Positions 51,425 through 58,305 of a stretch of 64,000 nt of DNA are shown here, piece by piece. A program made the position numbers and the translations under genes. Source of the DNA: Clostridia bacterium (GTDB lineage: Bacteria > Bacillota > Clostridia > UMGS1883); NCBI GenBank assembly GCA_017472685.1, contig JAFUOO010000012.1:1-64000 (forward strand), written 5' to 3'. Within the stretch, counting starts at the first letter, position 1; each line of letters starts with the position of its first letter. The notes beneath the pieces are model-generated. The model worked only from the letters and a program-made list of their open reading frames with translations. It had not been told where the DNA came from and did not search any database.

Positions 51425-52149
51425 TTTAAATCCTCGCTTTTAATAAGATTGACTTTTTCATAGTCTTCAACGTTGCGGTAATATTCGCCAATACCGTCAC
51501 AAATTGCGCTTGCTATCCGTGCCTGATAGGTGCTTTGGGTCAAAAGCTCTGTTTCCTCAGCGTTGGACAGAAAGCCGCACTCCACTATAACAGCAGGCAC
51601 GGTTGCATTTTTCATAAGAAACAGCGACTTTTCTGCTTGCTTGATGCTTCTTGTTTGCACCTTTGGGTCAATTTCCTTGATTTTATCCATTATAAGCTGA
51701 GCAAGCAGAGTTGACTGCACAAAATTAGACGAATACAAAACCTCAGCGCCACGGTATTTTGACTGGGTAAATTTGTTTATATGTATGCTTACAAACATAT
51801 CGCAGGGTGTTTCGGTCATGATGTCAAGCCGTTTGTACATGTCGGTTTTCTTCTTTTTGTCAAGCCCGTCTTCGCCCTCACGCGTGAGCACAACCTTGTA
51901 GCCACGCTCGGTAAGCTCTTCTTTTAATTTCAATGCTATAGCAAGATTTAAGGGGCTTTCCGTTACGCCTGTTTTACTCACGGCTCCTCCATCAGGCAGT
52001 CCGTGCCCGGGGTCAACAATTACCGTGCGTATGTTTTCGTGGTGAAAGCTCACCACGGGTGCACTCCTTACAGAAAATGCGAGAGCAATGAATATAAAAA
52101 GAAGACCCATAACAAAAATTACAATGCCTCGTTTAATAACTATTAACAA
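51421..52149 (-). CDS. cwlD: N-acetylmuramoyl-L-alanine amidase CwlD
   Basis: 242 aa with an N-terminal membrane segment (IVIFVMGLLFIFIALAFSV). Amidase_3 zinc ligands are His in VDPGHGLPDGGA, Glu in GVTESPLNLAIA and His in FVSIHINKF, with the catalytic Glu in VIVECGFLSN. CwlD cleaves the stem peptide from muramic acid so that PdaA can act, giving the delta-lactam recognised by germination enzymes. TTG 52149 is chosen because GAGGTG is 6 nt upstream on the minus strand. It overlaps the deacetylase gene, so the pair is one operon. Confidence 0.9.
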   Translation of the reverse strand: MLIVIKRGIVIFVMGLLFIFIALAFSVRSAPVVSFHHENIRTVIVDPGHGLPDGGAVSKTGVTESPLNLAIALKLKEELTERGYKVVLTREGEDGLDKKKKTDMYKRLDIMTETPCDMFVSIHINKFTQSKYRGAEVLYSSNFVQSTLLAQLIMDKIKEIDPKVQTRSIKQAEKSLFLMKNATVPAVIVECGFLSNAEETELLTQSTYQARIASAICDGIGEYYRNVEDYEKVNLIKSEDLN

Positions 52150-52285
52150 TAAGTTCACCTCGTTTATATACCTTATGTGTATACTGTAGAAAAAATGCAA
52201 ACGCTTTATAGTAATAGGGAATTGAATTGTTGCATATAATTATTAAAAAGCAATACAGTAAGTGTACATAAAGGAGTTGTCGCAA

Positions 52286-52891
52286 ATGGAAAACAATAAT
52301 TTTATAAGTTTGCAGGGTAGGGTAGACGGAGATGTGGAATTCAGCCACAGAGTGCTTGATGAGGATTTTTACAAATTTATGCTTAATGTGTCGAGGCTGT
52401 CGGGAGTGGTGGATTCTTTGCCGGTAACCGTGCCCAAAAGACTTCTGGAAAATATTGTGCTTAATGATGGCGATGCAATTTCCCTTACGGGACAACTCAG
52501 AAGCTATAACAAATACCAGGAAAACAGAACAAGGCTGATACTTACGGCGTTTGCAAAATCCATAGAAGCGGTAGGCGATGAAGATGAAAACCCAAACAAC
52601 GTAATGCTCAACGGCTATGTATGCAAACTGCCCACCTATCGGAAAACGCCTTTCGGGCGGGAGATAACCGATGTTATAATAGCAGTGAACAGAGCCTTTA
52701 ACCGCTCAGACTATATACCTACCATATGCTGGGGCAAAAATGCAGTTCTGTGCCGTGATTTGCCCGTGGGCGCAAACGTGCTCATAAAAGGACGGCTGCA
52801 GTCACGTGAATATACAAAACGCCTGGGCGAGGATTTTGAAATCAGAACTGCCTATGAGGTTTCCGTGGGAGAAATTGAAGAAATTTCGTAA
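52286..52891 (+). CDS. Tandem OB-fold single-stranded DNA-binding-like protein
   Basis: 201 aa. Two OB folds: residues 1-95 (FISLQGRVDGDVEFSHRV, DAISLTGQLRSYNKY) and 108-200 (VMLNGYVCKLPTYRKTPFGRE, IIAVNRAF, YIPTICWGKNA), the second clearly SSB-like. There is no acidic SSB tail, so it is unlikely to be the main replicative SSB. ATG 52286 follows AAAGGAG; the upstream in-frame start is unsupported. It is divergent from cwlD. Confidence 0.8.
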   Translation: MENNNFISLQGRVDGDVEFSHRVLDEDFYKFMLNVSRLSGVVDSLPVTVPKRLLENIVLNDGDAISLTGQLRSYNKYQENRTRLILTAFAKSIEAVGDEDENPNNVMLNGYVCKLPTYRKTPFGREITDVIIAVNRAFNRSDYIPTICWGKNAVLCRDLPVGANVLIKGRLQSREYTKRLGEDFEIRTAYEVSVGEIEEIS

Positions 52892-52899
52892 TAAATATA

Positions 52900-52928
52900 T
52901 TGCAAGTGCACCGAAAATATAGTATAAT
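52900..52928 (+). promoter_or_regulatory. Promoter of ruvX
   Basis: TTGCAA, 17-nt spacer, TATAAT, 31 nt before the ATG at 52959. Confidence 0.65.
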
Positions 52929-52958
52929 TTATTTGTTAATAAAACTGTGAGGTGCAAC

Positions 52959-53369
52959 ATGCGTATTATTGGACTTGATTATGGCGAGGCACGTATTGGC
53001 GTAGCCGTAAGCGATTTGCTCGGAACAATTGCAAACCCCCTTGACACAATAAGTGAAAAGGACCGTGAAAAGCAGCTTGAAAAGGTCCTTGAGGTTATTG
53101 AAAGGGAAAAGGCTGAAAAAATTGTTGTAGGGCTTCCAAAAAGGATGGACGGCACCTTAGGTCACAGAGCAGAGTACACCAAGGCTTTTGCCGAGGAGCT
53201 CAGCTCACGCTCTTCACTTCCGCTTGTCATGTGGGACGAAAGGCTTTCCTCCTCGGAGGCGCACCGCATGCTTGATGCTGGTGGGGTGAGCGGTAAAAAA
53301 CGTAAGACAAAGGTTGACAAGATTGCAGCTGTTCTTATTCTGCAAACCTATCTTGACAGCCAAATATAA
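52959..53369 (+). CDS. ruvX: Holliday junction resolvase-like protein RuvX (YqgF)
   Basis: 136 aa, RNase H-like fold. Acidic active-site residues lie in GLDYGEARIGVAVSD, MWDERLSSSEA and KVDKIAAVLILQTYL. YqgF proteins process pre-16S rRNA ends and have been linked to Holliday junctions. ATG 52959 has GAGGTG 5 nt upstream. It is followed by the DUF1292 gene, the normal Firmicute order. Confidence 0.93.
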   Translation: MRIIGLDYGEARIGVAVSDLLGTIANPLDTISEKDREKQLEKVLEVIEREKAEKIVVGLPKRMDGTLGHRAEYTKAFAEELSSRSSLPLVMWDERLSSSEAHRMLDAGGVSGKKRKTKVDKIAAVLILQTYLDSQI

Positions 53370-53387
53370 ATGAAAGGAAGAAAAACA

Positions 53388-53648
53388 ATGGATAACAATA
53401 AGGACGAAATTCTTGAAACTATGGAGGACTTTGACGTTTTAGACGAAATCGATTATGAAGGTGCGACATATTTTGCAATGACACCTATCGACGATGACAG
53501 CGATGAAGCAGGCGAAGTTTTCATCATGAAGCTTGTTGAAATTGACGGTGCTGAAATGCTCGAAAGCGTTGAAGACGACGAATTGTTTGACAAGATTTAC
53601 GAAATCTTCAAGGAAAACAACAAAGACGAATTTGACTTTGCTGACTGA
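53388..53648 (+). CDS. DUF1292 protein (YrzB-like)
   Basis: 86 aa, very acidic. Core YEGATYFAMTPID...DEAGEVFIMKLVE and the C-terminal DDELFDKIYEIFKE match DUF1292. The role is unknown, but the gene almost always follows ruvX in Firmicutes. ATG 53388 is preceded by AAGGAAG. Confidence 0.88.
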   Translation: MDNNKDEILETMEDFDVLDEIDYEGATYFAMTPIDDDSDEAGEVFIMKLVEIDGAEMLESVEDDELFDKIYEIFKENNKDEFDFAD

Positions 53649-53682
53649 TTTTAATTTAAACTATACATCAACAAATTAATAA

Positions 53683-53878
53683 TGCGCTCTGCGGTGTGCG
53701 TATTTTCGGGGCACTATTTGAACCAACACTTTTATCTAGGGAGAAAAACTCTCGGTCCGCTGCGTGCAAGCTCTCCCTCGGGAAACCGACGAAGAGAGAA
53801 GCCCATAACCGGAACGGATTTCACCCACCTGCTATGCAGGTTTCAAATAAGCCTCTTTTACGGCATTGCGGGGCATTT
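53683..53878 (+). ncRNA. ssrS: Probable 6S RNA
   Basis: About 195 nt without a supported ORF. The ends pair (GCTCTGCGGTGT with GCATTGCGGGGC, using G-U pairs), and a second helix joins TATTTGAACC to GGTTTCAAATA. A central hairpin CTCTCGGTC / GACGAAGAGAG and a small ACCTGC-TAT-GCAGGT hairpin on the 3' strand complete an extended rod, as in 6S RNA, which binds the housekeeping RNA polymerase. The segment TTTGAACCAACAC agrees with clostridial 6S sequences as I recall them. Exact ends are estimates. Confidence 0.6.
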
Positions 53879-53913
53879 GTTGTATAATGCTACATAGGAC
53901 GGAGTAGAGGGAA

Positions 53914-54345
53914 ATGAGCAAAATTAAATGTAACAAATGCGGTGCTGATATTAAGATTAATACAATATTCCTTGAAAAGGCAGGCTGCGAAAACTGCGGA
54001 AACAGGATTGATTTTGCAGCTATGGACCAGCTTAACGGGTTGAGACAGTCTCTTATGCTCGGCACAGCCATTGTGTGCGGTGTTGCACTTTTGATTTTTA
54101 TGCTTTCCATGGGTATCGGCTTTGGTGAGCTTGGTGCCATCTGGGCAAGCATGAGTGCAGGTGCTGCAGGCATGCTTCTTCTTGCAGCTTGTGTTATTGT
54201 TCTCATTGTGGGAACATTGGAGAGAGTTATAGGCTGCTCCATATATGAGCAGTGGCGCAAAAGAGAAGAAGAACTCGAAAAAATTGCCGAGGAGAAGCGT
54301 CGCCAGGATGCACTGCAGGCAATGATGGATTGCGACAACGAATAA
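53914..54345 (+). CDS. Zinc-ribbon membrane protein
   Basis: 143 aa. CNKCGADIKI and CENCGNRIDF form a treble-clef zinc ribbon, followed by two membrane helices (about 45-68 and 78-105) and a charged coiled-coil end (KREEELEKIAEEKRRQDAL). Family unknown. A TATAAT at 53884 is the probable -10 box. GAGGGA precedes the ATG. Confidence 0.7.
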   Translation: MSKIKCNKCGADIKINTIFLEKAGCENCGNRIDFAAMDQLNGLRQSLMLGTAIVCGVALLIFMLSMGIGFGELGAIWASMSAGAAGMLLLAACVIVLIVGTLERVIGCSIYEQWRKREEELEKIAEEKRRQDALQAMMDCDNE

Positions 54346-54357
54346 TTGACAAACAAC

Positions 54358-54390
54358 AAAAAAACCGATGCAAATGCATCGGTTTTTTCT
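54358..54390. terminator. Bidirectional terminator
   Basis: AAAAAAACCGATGCA / TGCATCGGTTTTTT stem between the convergent zinc-ribbon and mreB genes. Confidence 0.9.
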
Positions 54391-55377
54391 TTACTGAAGT
54401 AAATTTTTCTTTAACAGGAATTTGCCTGTGCCCTTAGAAACTGTGTTCATGGGGTCCTCGGGAATTATTACTTTAATGCCTGTTGCCTTGGAAATAAGCT
54501 TATCAAAGCCGTAAAGGAAACTGCTGCCGCCTGTGAGAATAATACCGCGGTCAGAAATGTCACCTGCAAGCTCTGGCGGTGTCTGCTCAAGAACATTTAT
54601 GATTTCTTCAATAATTGTGTTAACGGGCTCCTGCAGTGCTTCCATAATTTCGCCTGAGGAAATAAGCATTGACTGGGGAAGACCTGAAACAAGGCTTCTG
54701 CCCTTGATTTCACAGTTCATGTTATCGGGACGCTCTGCAACACAGCCGATATCCTTTTTGACATGCTCTGCTGTTTTTTCGCCTATTATTATTGCAAATT
54801 TCTTACGTACATAACGTACAATGGCATCGTCAAAACGGTCGCCTGCTATCTTAAGTGAGCTTGATGCCACAATACCGTTCATTGAGATAACGGCAATGTC
54901 GGTAACACCGCCGCCGATGTCAACAACCATTGTGCCTGAGGGGCGCGAAATATCGCAGCCTGCACCTATTGCGGCTGCAATGGGAGAGGAAACAATATTC
55001 ACCTTGCGTGCACCGCTCTTTAAAAGAGCGTCCATAACCGCTCTTTTTTCAACCTCTGTTGCCCCACCGGGAACAGAAACCACAACCAAGGGCTTTATAA
55101 TGTTGTGGGAGCATACCTTTTTTATAAAAACCGTGAGCATTTCTTCGGTTGCCTTATAGTCGGAAATAACCCCATCCTTCATGGGATGAACAGCGATAAT
55201 GCCCATGGGTGTTCTGCCGAGCATAACCTCGCTGGTAAGACCTACAGCATGTATAGTTTTGCTGGAACGGTACATTGTAACAATTGACGGCTCGTTCAAC
55301 ACAATGCCTTTTTTTGTACTTATGCGGACATTGGATGTTCCTAAATCCAAGCCGATTTCGTGTATGTAGTTAAACAT
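54391..55377 (-). CDS. mreB: Rod-shape-determining protein MreB/Mbl
   Basis: 328 aa actin-like ATPase that guides lateral wall synthesis. Phosphate-1 GLDLGTSNVRI, phosphate-2 VVDIGGGVTDIAVIS and the adenosine motif GIILTGGSSFLYGFDKLI are present. It stands alone without mreC/mreD, so it is more likely an Mbl- or MreBH-type paralogue than the operon-linked MreB. ATG 55377 has AAAGGACGG upstream on the minus strand; the longer frame lacks a site. Confidence 0.9.
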   Translation of the reverse strand: MFNYIHEIGLDLGTSNVRISTKKGIVLNEPSIVTMYRSSKTIHAVGLTSEVMLGRTPMGIIAVHPMKDGVISDYKATEEMLTVFIKKVCSHNIIKPLVVVSVPGGATEVEKRAVMDALLKSGARKVNIVSSPIAAAIGAGCDISRPSGTMVVDIGGGVTDIAVISMNGIVASSSLKIAGDRFDDAIVRYVRKKFAIIIGEKTAEHVKKDIGCVAERPDNMNCEIKGRSLVSGLPQSMLISSGEIMEALQEPVNTIIEEIINVLEQTPPELAGDISDRGIILTGGSSFLYGFDKLISKATGIKVIIPEDPMNTVSKGTGKFLLKKNLLQ

Positions 55378-55481
55378 TTTTCCGTGACACCGTCCTTTCT
55401 GTTGGTAACTGAATATTAATACAAATATTTTATCAAAAGATTGGCGATAAATCAACAGGTTTTTGTTTTATTTTGTAGCAC

Positions 55482-55510
55482 TTGACAAAAAATCGTAATT
55501 GATATAATAT
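55482..55510 (+). promoter_or_regulatory. Promoter of the CNNM/CBS gene
   Basis: TTGACA then TAATAT at 17-nt spacing (or TATAAT at 15 nt), 38 nt before the ATG at 55548. Confidence 0.55.
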
Positions 55511-55547
55511 ATACGGGAAATTTATAATAAAGGATTTGATTAAGTTT

Positions 55548-56819
55548 ATGGACAGTAGTCTATGGTTCGTACTGGTAATTCTCATTTGTTTCTCCGCATA
55601 CTTTTCTGCAAGCGAAACGGCATTTTCGTCTTTTAACCGTGCCCGAATGAAAAACATGGCACAAAACGGTAACAAAAAGGCAGCTCTTGCTCTTAACATG
55701 AGTGAAAATTTTGAAAAGCTGATTTCTACTTTGCTCATAGGTAACAACATCGTTAACATTTCAGCATCCACAATTGCAACGCTTCTTTTTGCAAAGCTTA
55801 TTGCTGATGCTAATCTTGCAGCTACAACTTCTACAGTTGTAATGACTCTTCTGATACTTATCTTTGGCGAAATTACACCTAAGTCTATGGCGAAGCAGGC
55901 ACCCGAGGCATTTGCCATGTTTTCGGCACCTTTTCTTAACGCCCTGTGCTTCATTCTCACACCCTTAAGCTTTTTCTTCATGACATGGCAGAAGAAGATT
56001 GTAAACAAGGTGTTTGACTTCGGTGCCGACGATAAAATCACTGAAGATGAGCTTCTTACAATTGTTGATGAGGCTCAGCAGGACGGCGGTATCAACATTC
56101 AGGAAAGTGAGCTTATAAAAAATGCCATTGAATTCAACGACATTGAAGTACACGAGGTTTTAACTCCCCGTGTTGATGTTGTAGCAATTGATGTTGAATG
56201 GGATAAGGAAAAAATTGCAGAAATTTTTGACGAATCCGGATTTTCAAGACTACCTGTATACAAGGATACTATTGATAATATCATCGGCGTACTTACGCAC
56301 CGCGACTTTGTCCTTGAGGAAAAGAGCGAAATTTTCAGAATTGAAAGCGCAATCAAGCCTGTGAAATTCATTTTCTCTACAATGAAAATTTCAAAGCTTT
56401 TAAGACTTTTACAGGAAAATAAGTCCCACATTGTTGTTGTAAGTGACGAGTACGGCGGCACAGAGGGCATTGTAACATTGGAAGACATTATCGAAGCTCT
56501 TGTAGGCGAAATCTGGGATGAATATGACAGCGTTGAACAAAGTGAGTTTGAAAAAATCTCCGACGATGTTTATAAGGTCAATGCATCTGCTACACTGGAG
56601 GATATGTTCGAGTTTTTTGAATTGAGATTTGACGAGGAAGAAAACGACGACATTAACACCGTAGGTGGCTTTGTGGCATCTCAGCTTGAAAAAATTCCCG
56701 ATGTGGGCGACACCTTTGAGTATGAGCATTTGAAGTTTACCGTTACAAGCACTGACTCTGCAAGAGTTCTGAGCGTACTTGTAAAGGTGGGCGAAAGGGT
56801 AGAAAAAGAAGAAGATTAA
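55548..56819 (+). CDS. CNNM/CBS-domain membrane transporter (hemolysin C family)
   Basis: 423 aa. DUF21/CNNM membrane domain (residues 1-175, with SASETAFSSFNRARMKNMA and IFGEITPKSMAKQ), a CBS pair (about 195-325, EVLTPRVDVVAIDVE, GVLTHRDFV, VSDEYGGTEGIVTLED), and a CorC_HlyC domain at the end (NTVGGFVASQLEKIPDVGD). Related proteins export Mg2+ or Co2+. ATG 55548 is favoured; TTG 55536 lies too close to AAAGGA. Confidence 0.92.
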   Translation: MDSSLWFVLVILICFSAYFSASETAFSSFNRARMKNMAQNGNKKAALALNMSENFEKLISTLLIGNNIVNISASTIATLLFAKLIADANLAATTSTVVMTLLILIFGEITPKSMAKQAPEAFAMFSAPFLNALCFILTPLSFFFMTWQKKIVNKVFDFGADDKITEDELLTIVDEAQQDGGINIQESELIKNAIEFNDIEVHEVLTPRVDVVAIDVEWDKEKIAEIFDESGFSRLPVYKDTIDNIIGVLTHRDFVLEEKSEIFRIESAIKPVKFIFSTMKISKLLRLLQENKSHIVVVSDEYGGTEGIVTLEDIIEALVGEIWDEYDSVEQSEFEKISDDVYKVNASATLEDMFEFFELRFDEEENDDINTVGGFVASQLEKIPDVGDTFEYEHLKFTVTSTDSARVLSVLVKVGERVEKEED

Positions 56820-56823
56820 CACC

Positions 56824-56857
56824 AAGGAGCGATTTTTTGTAAAATCGCTCCTTTATT
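56824..56857 (+). terminator. Terminator after the CNNM gene
   Basis: AAGGAGCGATTTT / AAAATCGCTCCTT stem with a short loop and T-rich tail. Confidence 0.88.
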
Positions 56858-56892
56858 TGCAAAATTTTTTTAAAAAGTAGTGAAAAAAACTG

Positions 56893-56921
56893 TTGTAAAA
56901 TATGTGTTCAGATGCTATAAT
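56893..56921 (+). promoter_or_regulatory. Promoter of the CofE-like gene
   Basis: TTGTAA, 17-nt spacer, TATAAT. Confidence 0.65.
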
Positions 56922-56984
56922 AATTGATGGTATTTTAGCAGAAGCTAATTCTGTTAAAAATTTTACATGATAGAGGGGATCACA

Positions 56985-58184
56985 ATGGCAAACAAGGAAA
57001 GAAGAGTCGGCACAGTATCAAGAGGTATTCGTTGTCCCATTATCCGCGAAGGTGACGATCTTGCAGCGATTGTAGCAACAAGCGTTCTTGAAGCGGCAGA
57101 ATGTGAAGGCTTTGCTATAAATGACAGAGATGTTATTTCTATAACCGAGTCTATAGTGGCAAGAGCACAGGGTAACTACGCATCTGTTGATGATATTGCT
57201 CAGGACGTAAAGGCTAAGCTTGGCGGAGAAACCGTAGGCGTTATTTTCCCCATTCTTTCCCGTAACCGCTTTGCTATTTGCTTAAGAGGTATTGCAAAGG
57301 CGGCAAAAAAGGTTGTTCTTATGCTCAGCTATCCTTCCGATGAAGTGGGTAACGAGCTCATAAGCATTGATAAAATTGAAGAAGCAGGTATCAATCCTTA
57401 CAGCGATGTACTTTCTCTTGAAAGATACCGCGAGCTTTTCGGCGAAAACAAGCACGAATTTACAGGTGTTGACTACGTTCAGTATTACGGTGATGTAGTC
57501 AAGGAATGCGGTGCTGATGTTGAAATTATTTTTGCAAATCAGCCCAAAGCAATTTTAGACTACGCTGATTGTATCATAAACTGTGATATTCACACACGTG
57601 CACGCACAAAGCGCATTCTCCTTGCTGCAGGCGCAAAGGTAGTATGTTCTCTTGACGATATTCTCAATGCCCCCGTTAACGGCTCAGGCTGCAACGAAAA
57701 GTATGGTCTTCTGGGCTCCAATAAGTCCACAGAGGACAAGGTTAAGCTTTTCCCCAGAGACTGTAAGGACCTTGTTCTTGACATTCAGAAGAAGATTATG
57801 GATGCTACAGGCAAGCATGTTGAAGTTATGGTATACGGCGATGGTGCCTTCAAGGATCCTCAGGGCAAAATCTGGGAGCTTGCTGACCCGGTTGTATCGC
57901 CTGCATTTACAGACGGTCTTGTAGGCACACCTAATGAGCTGAAGCTCAAGTATCTTGCTGATAACGATTTTGCAGACCTTTCAGGCGAAGCGTTGAAGGA
58001 AGCTATTTCCAAGAGCATCAAGGAAAAGGACGGCAATCTTGTGGGCAACATGGCTTCTCAGGGTACAACACCCCGTCAAATTACAGACCTTATCGGCTCA
58101 CTTTGTGACCTTACAAGTGGCTCGGGTGATAAGGGTACACCTGTTGTGCTTGTACAGGGCTATTTTGATAATTATACAAACTAA
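56985..58184 (+). CDS. F420-0:gamma-glutamyl ligase (CofE)-like protein
   Basis: 399 aa. The CofE fold is indicated by VSRGIRCPIIREGDDLAAIV, DVISITESIVARAQGNY, DIHTRARTKRILLAAG and VYGDGAFKDPQG. True CofE adds glutamate to coenzyme F420, which Clostridia of this type are not known to make, and no other F420 gene is here. Length exceeds archaeal CofE (about 250) by about 150 residues. It may ligate amino acids onto another cofactor or metabolite. ATG 56985 follows GAGGGG. Confidence 0.8.
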   Translation: MANKERRVGTVSRGIRCPIIREGDDLAAIVATSVLEAAECEGFAINDRDVISITESIVARAQGNYASVDDIAQDVKAKLGGETVGVIFPILSRNRFAICLRGIAKAAKKVVLMLSYPSDEVGNELISIDKIEEAGINPYSDVLSLERYRELFGENKHEFTGVDYVQYYGDVVKECGADVEIIFANQPKAILDYADCIINCDIHTRARTKRILLAAGAKVVCSLDDILNAPVNGSGCNEKYGLLGSNKSTEDKVKLFPRDCKDLVLDIQKKIMDATGKHVEVMVYGDGAFKDPQGKIWELADPVVSPAFTDGLVGTPNELKLKYLADNDFADLSGEALKEAISKSIKEKDGNLVGNMASQGTTPRQITDLIGSLCDLTSGSGDKGTPVVLVQGYFDNYTN

Positions 58185-58193
58185 GAGCGTTAT

Positions 58194-58228
58194 AATGAGT
58201 CTGACCTTTGTGTCGGACTCATTTTTTT
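58194..58228 (+). terminator. Terminator after the CofE-like gene
   Basis: AATGAGTCTGAC / GTCGGACTCATT stem with a 6-nt loop and T7. Confidence 0.9.
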
Positions 58229-58246
58229 GTTATTCGTGCCATTTTG

Positions 58247-58275
58247 TTGAAATCGAAAAATCGGTGTGATAATAT
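58247..58275 (+). promoter_or_regulatory. Promoter of the BspA-like gene
   Basis: TTGAAA, 17-nt spacer, TAATAT, about 30 nt before the ATG. Confidence 0.5.
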
Positions 58276-58305
58276 AATATCACAAATAAGTAAGGAGAGA
58301 ATGAC

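Noticed and set aside
53682-53897. Overlapping small open frames of 60-70 codons in the DUF1292 downstream gap
   Set aside because: They have no SD, no plausible protein character, and coincide with a region of strong RNA pairing.
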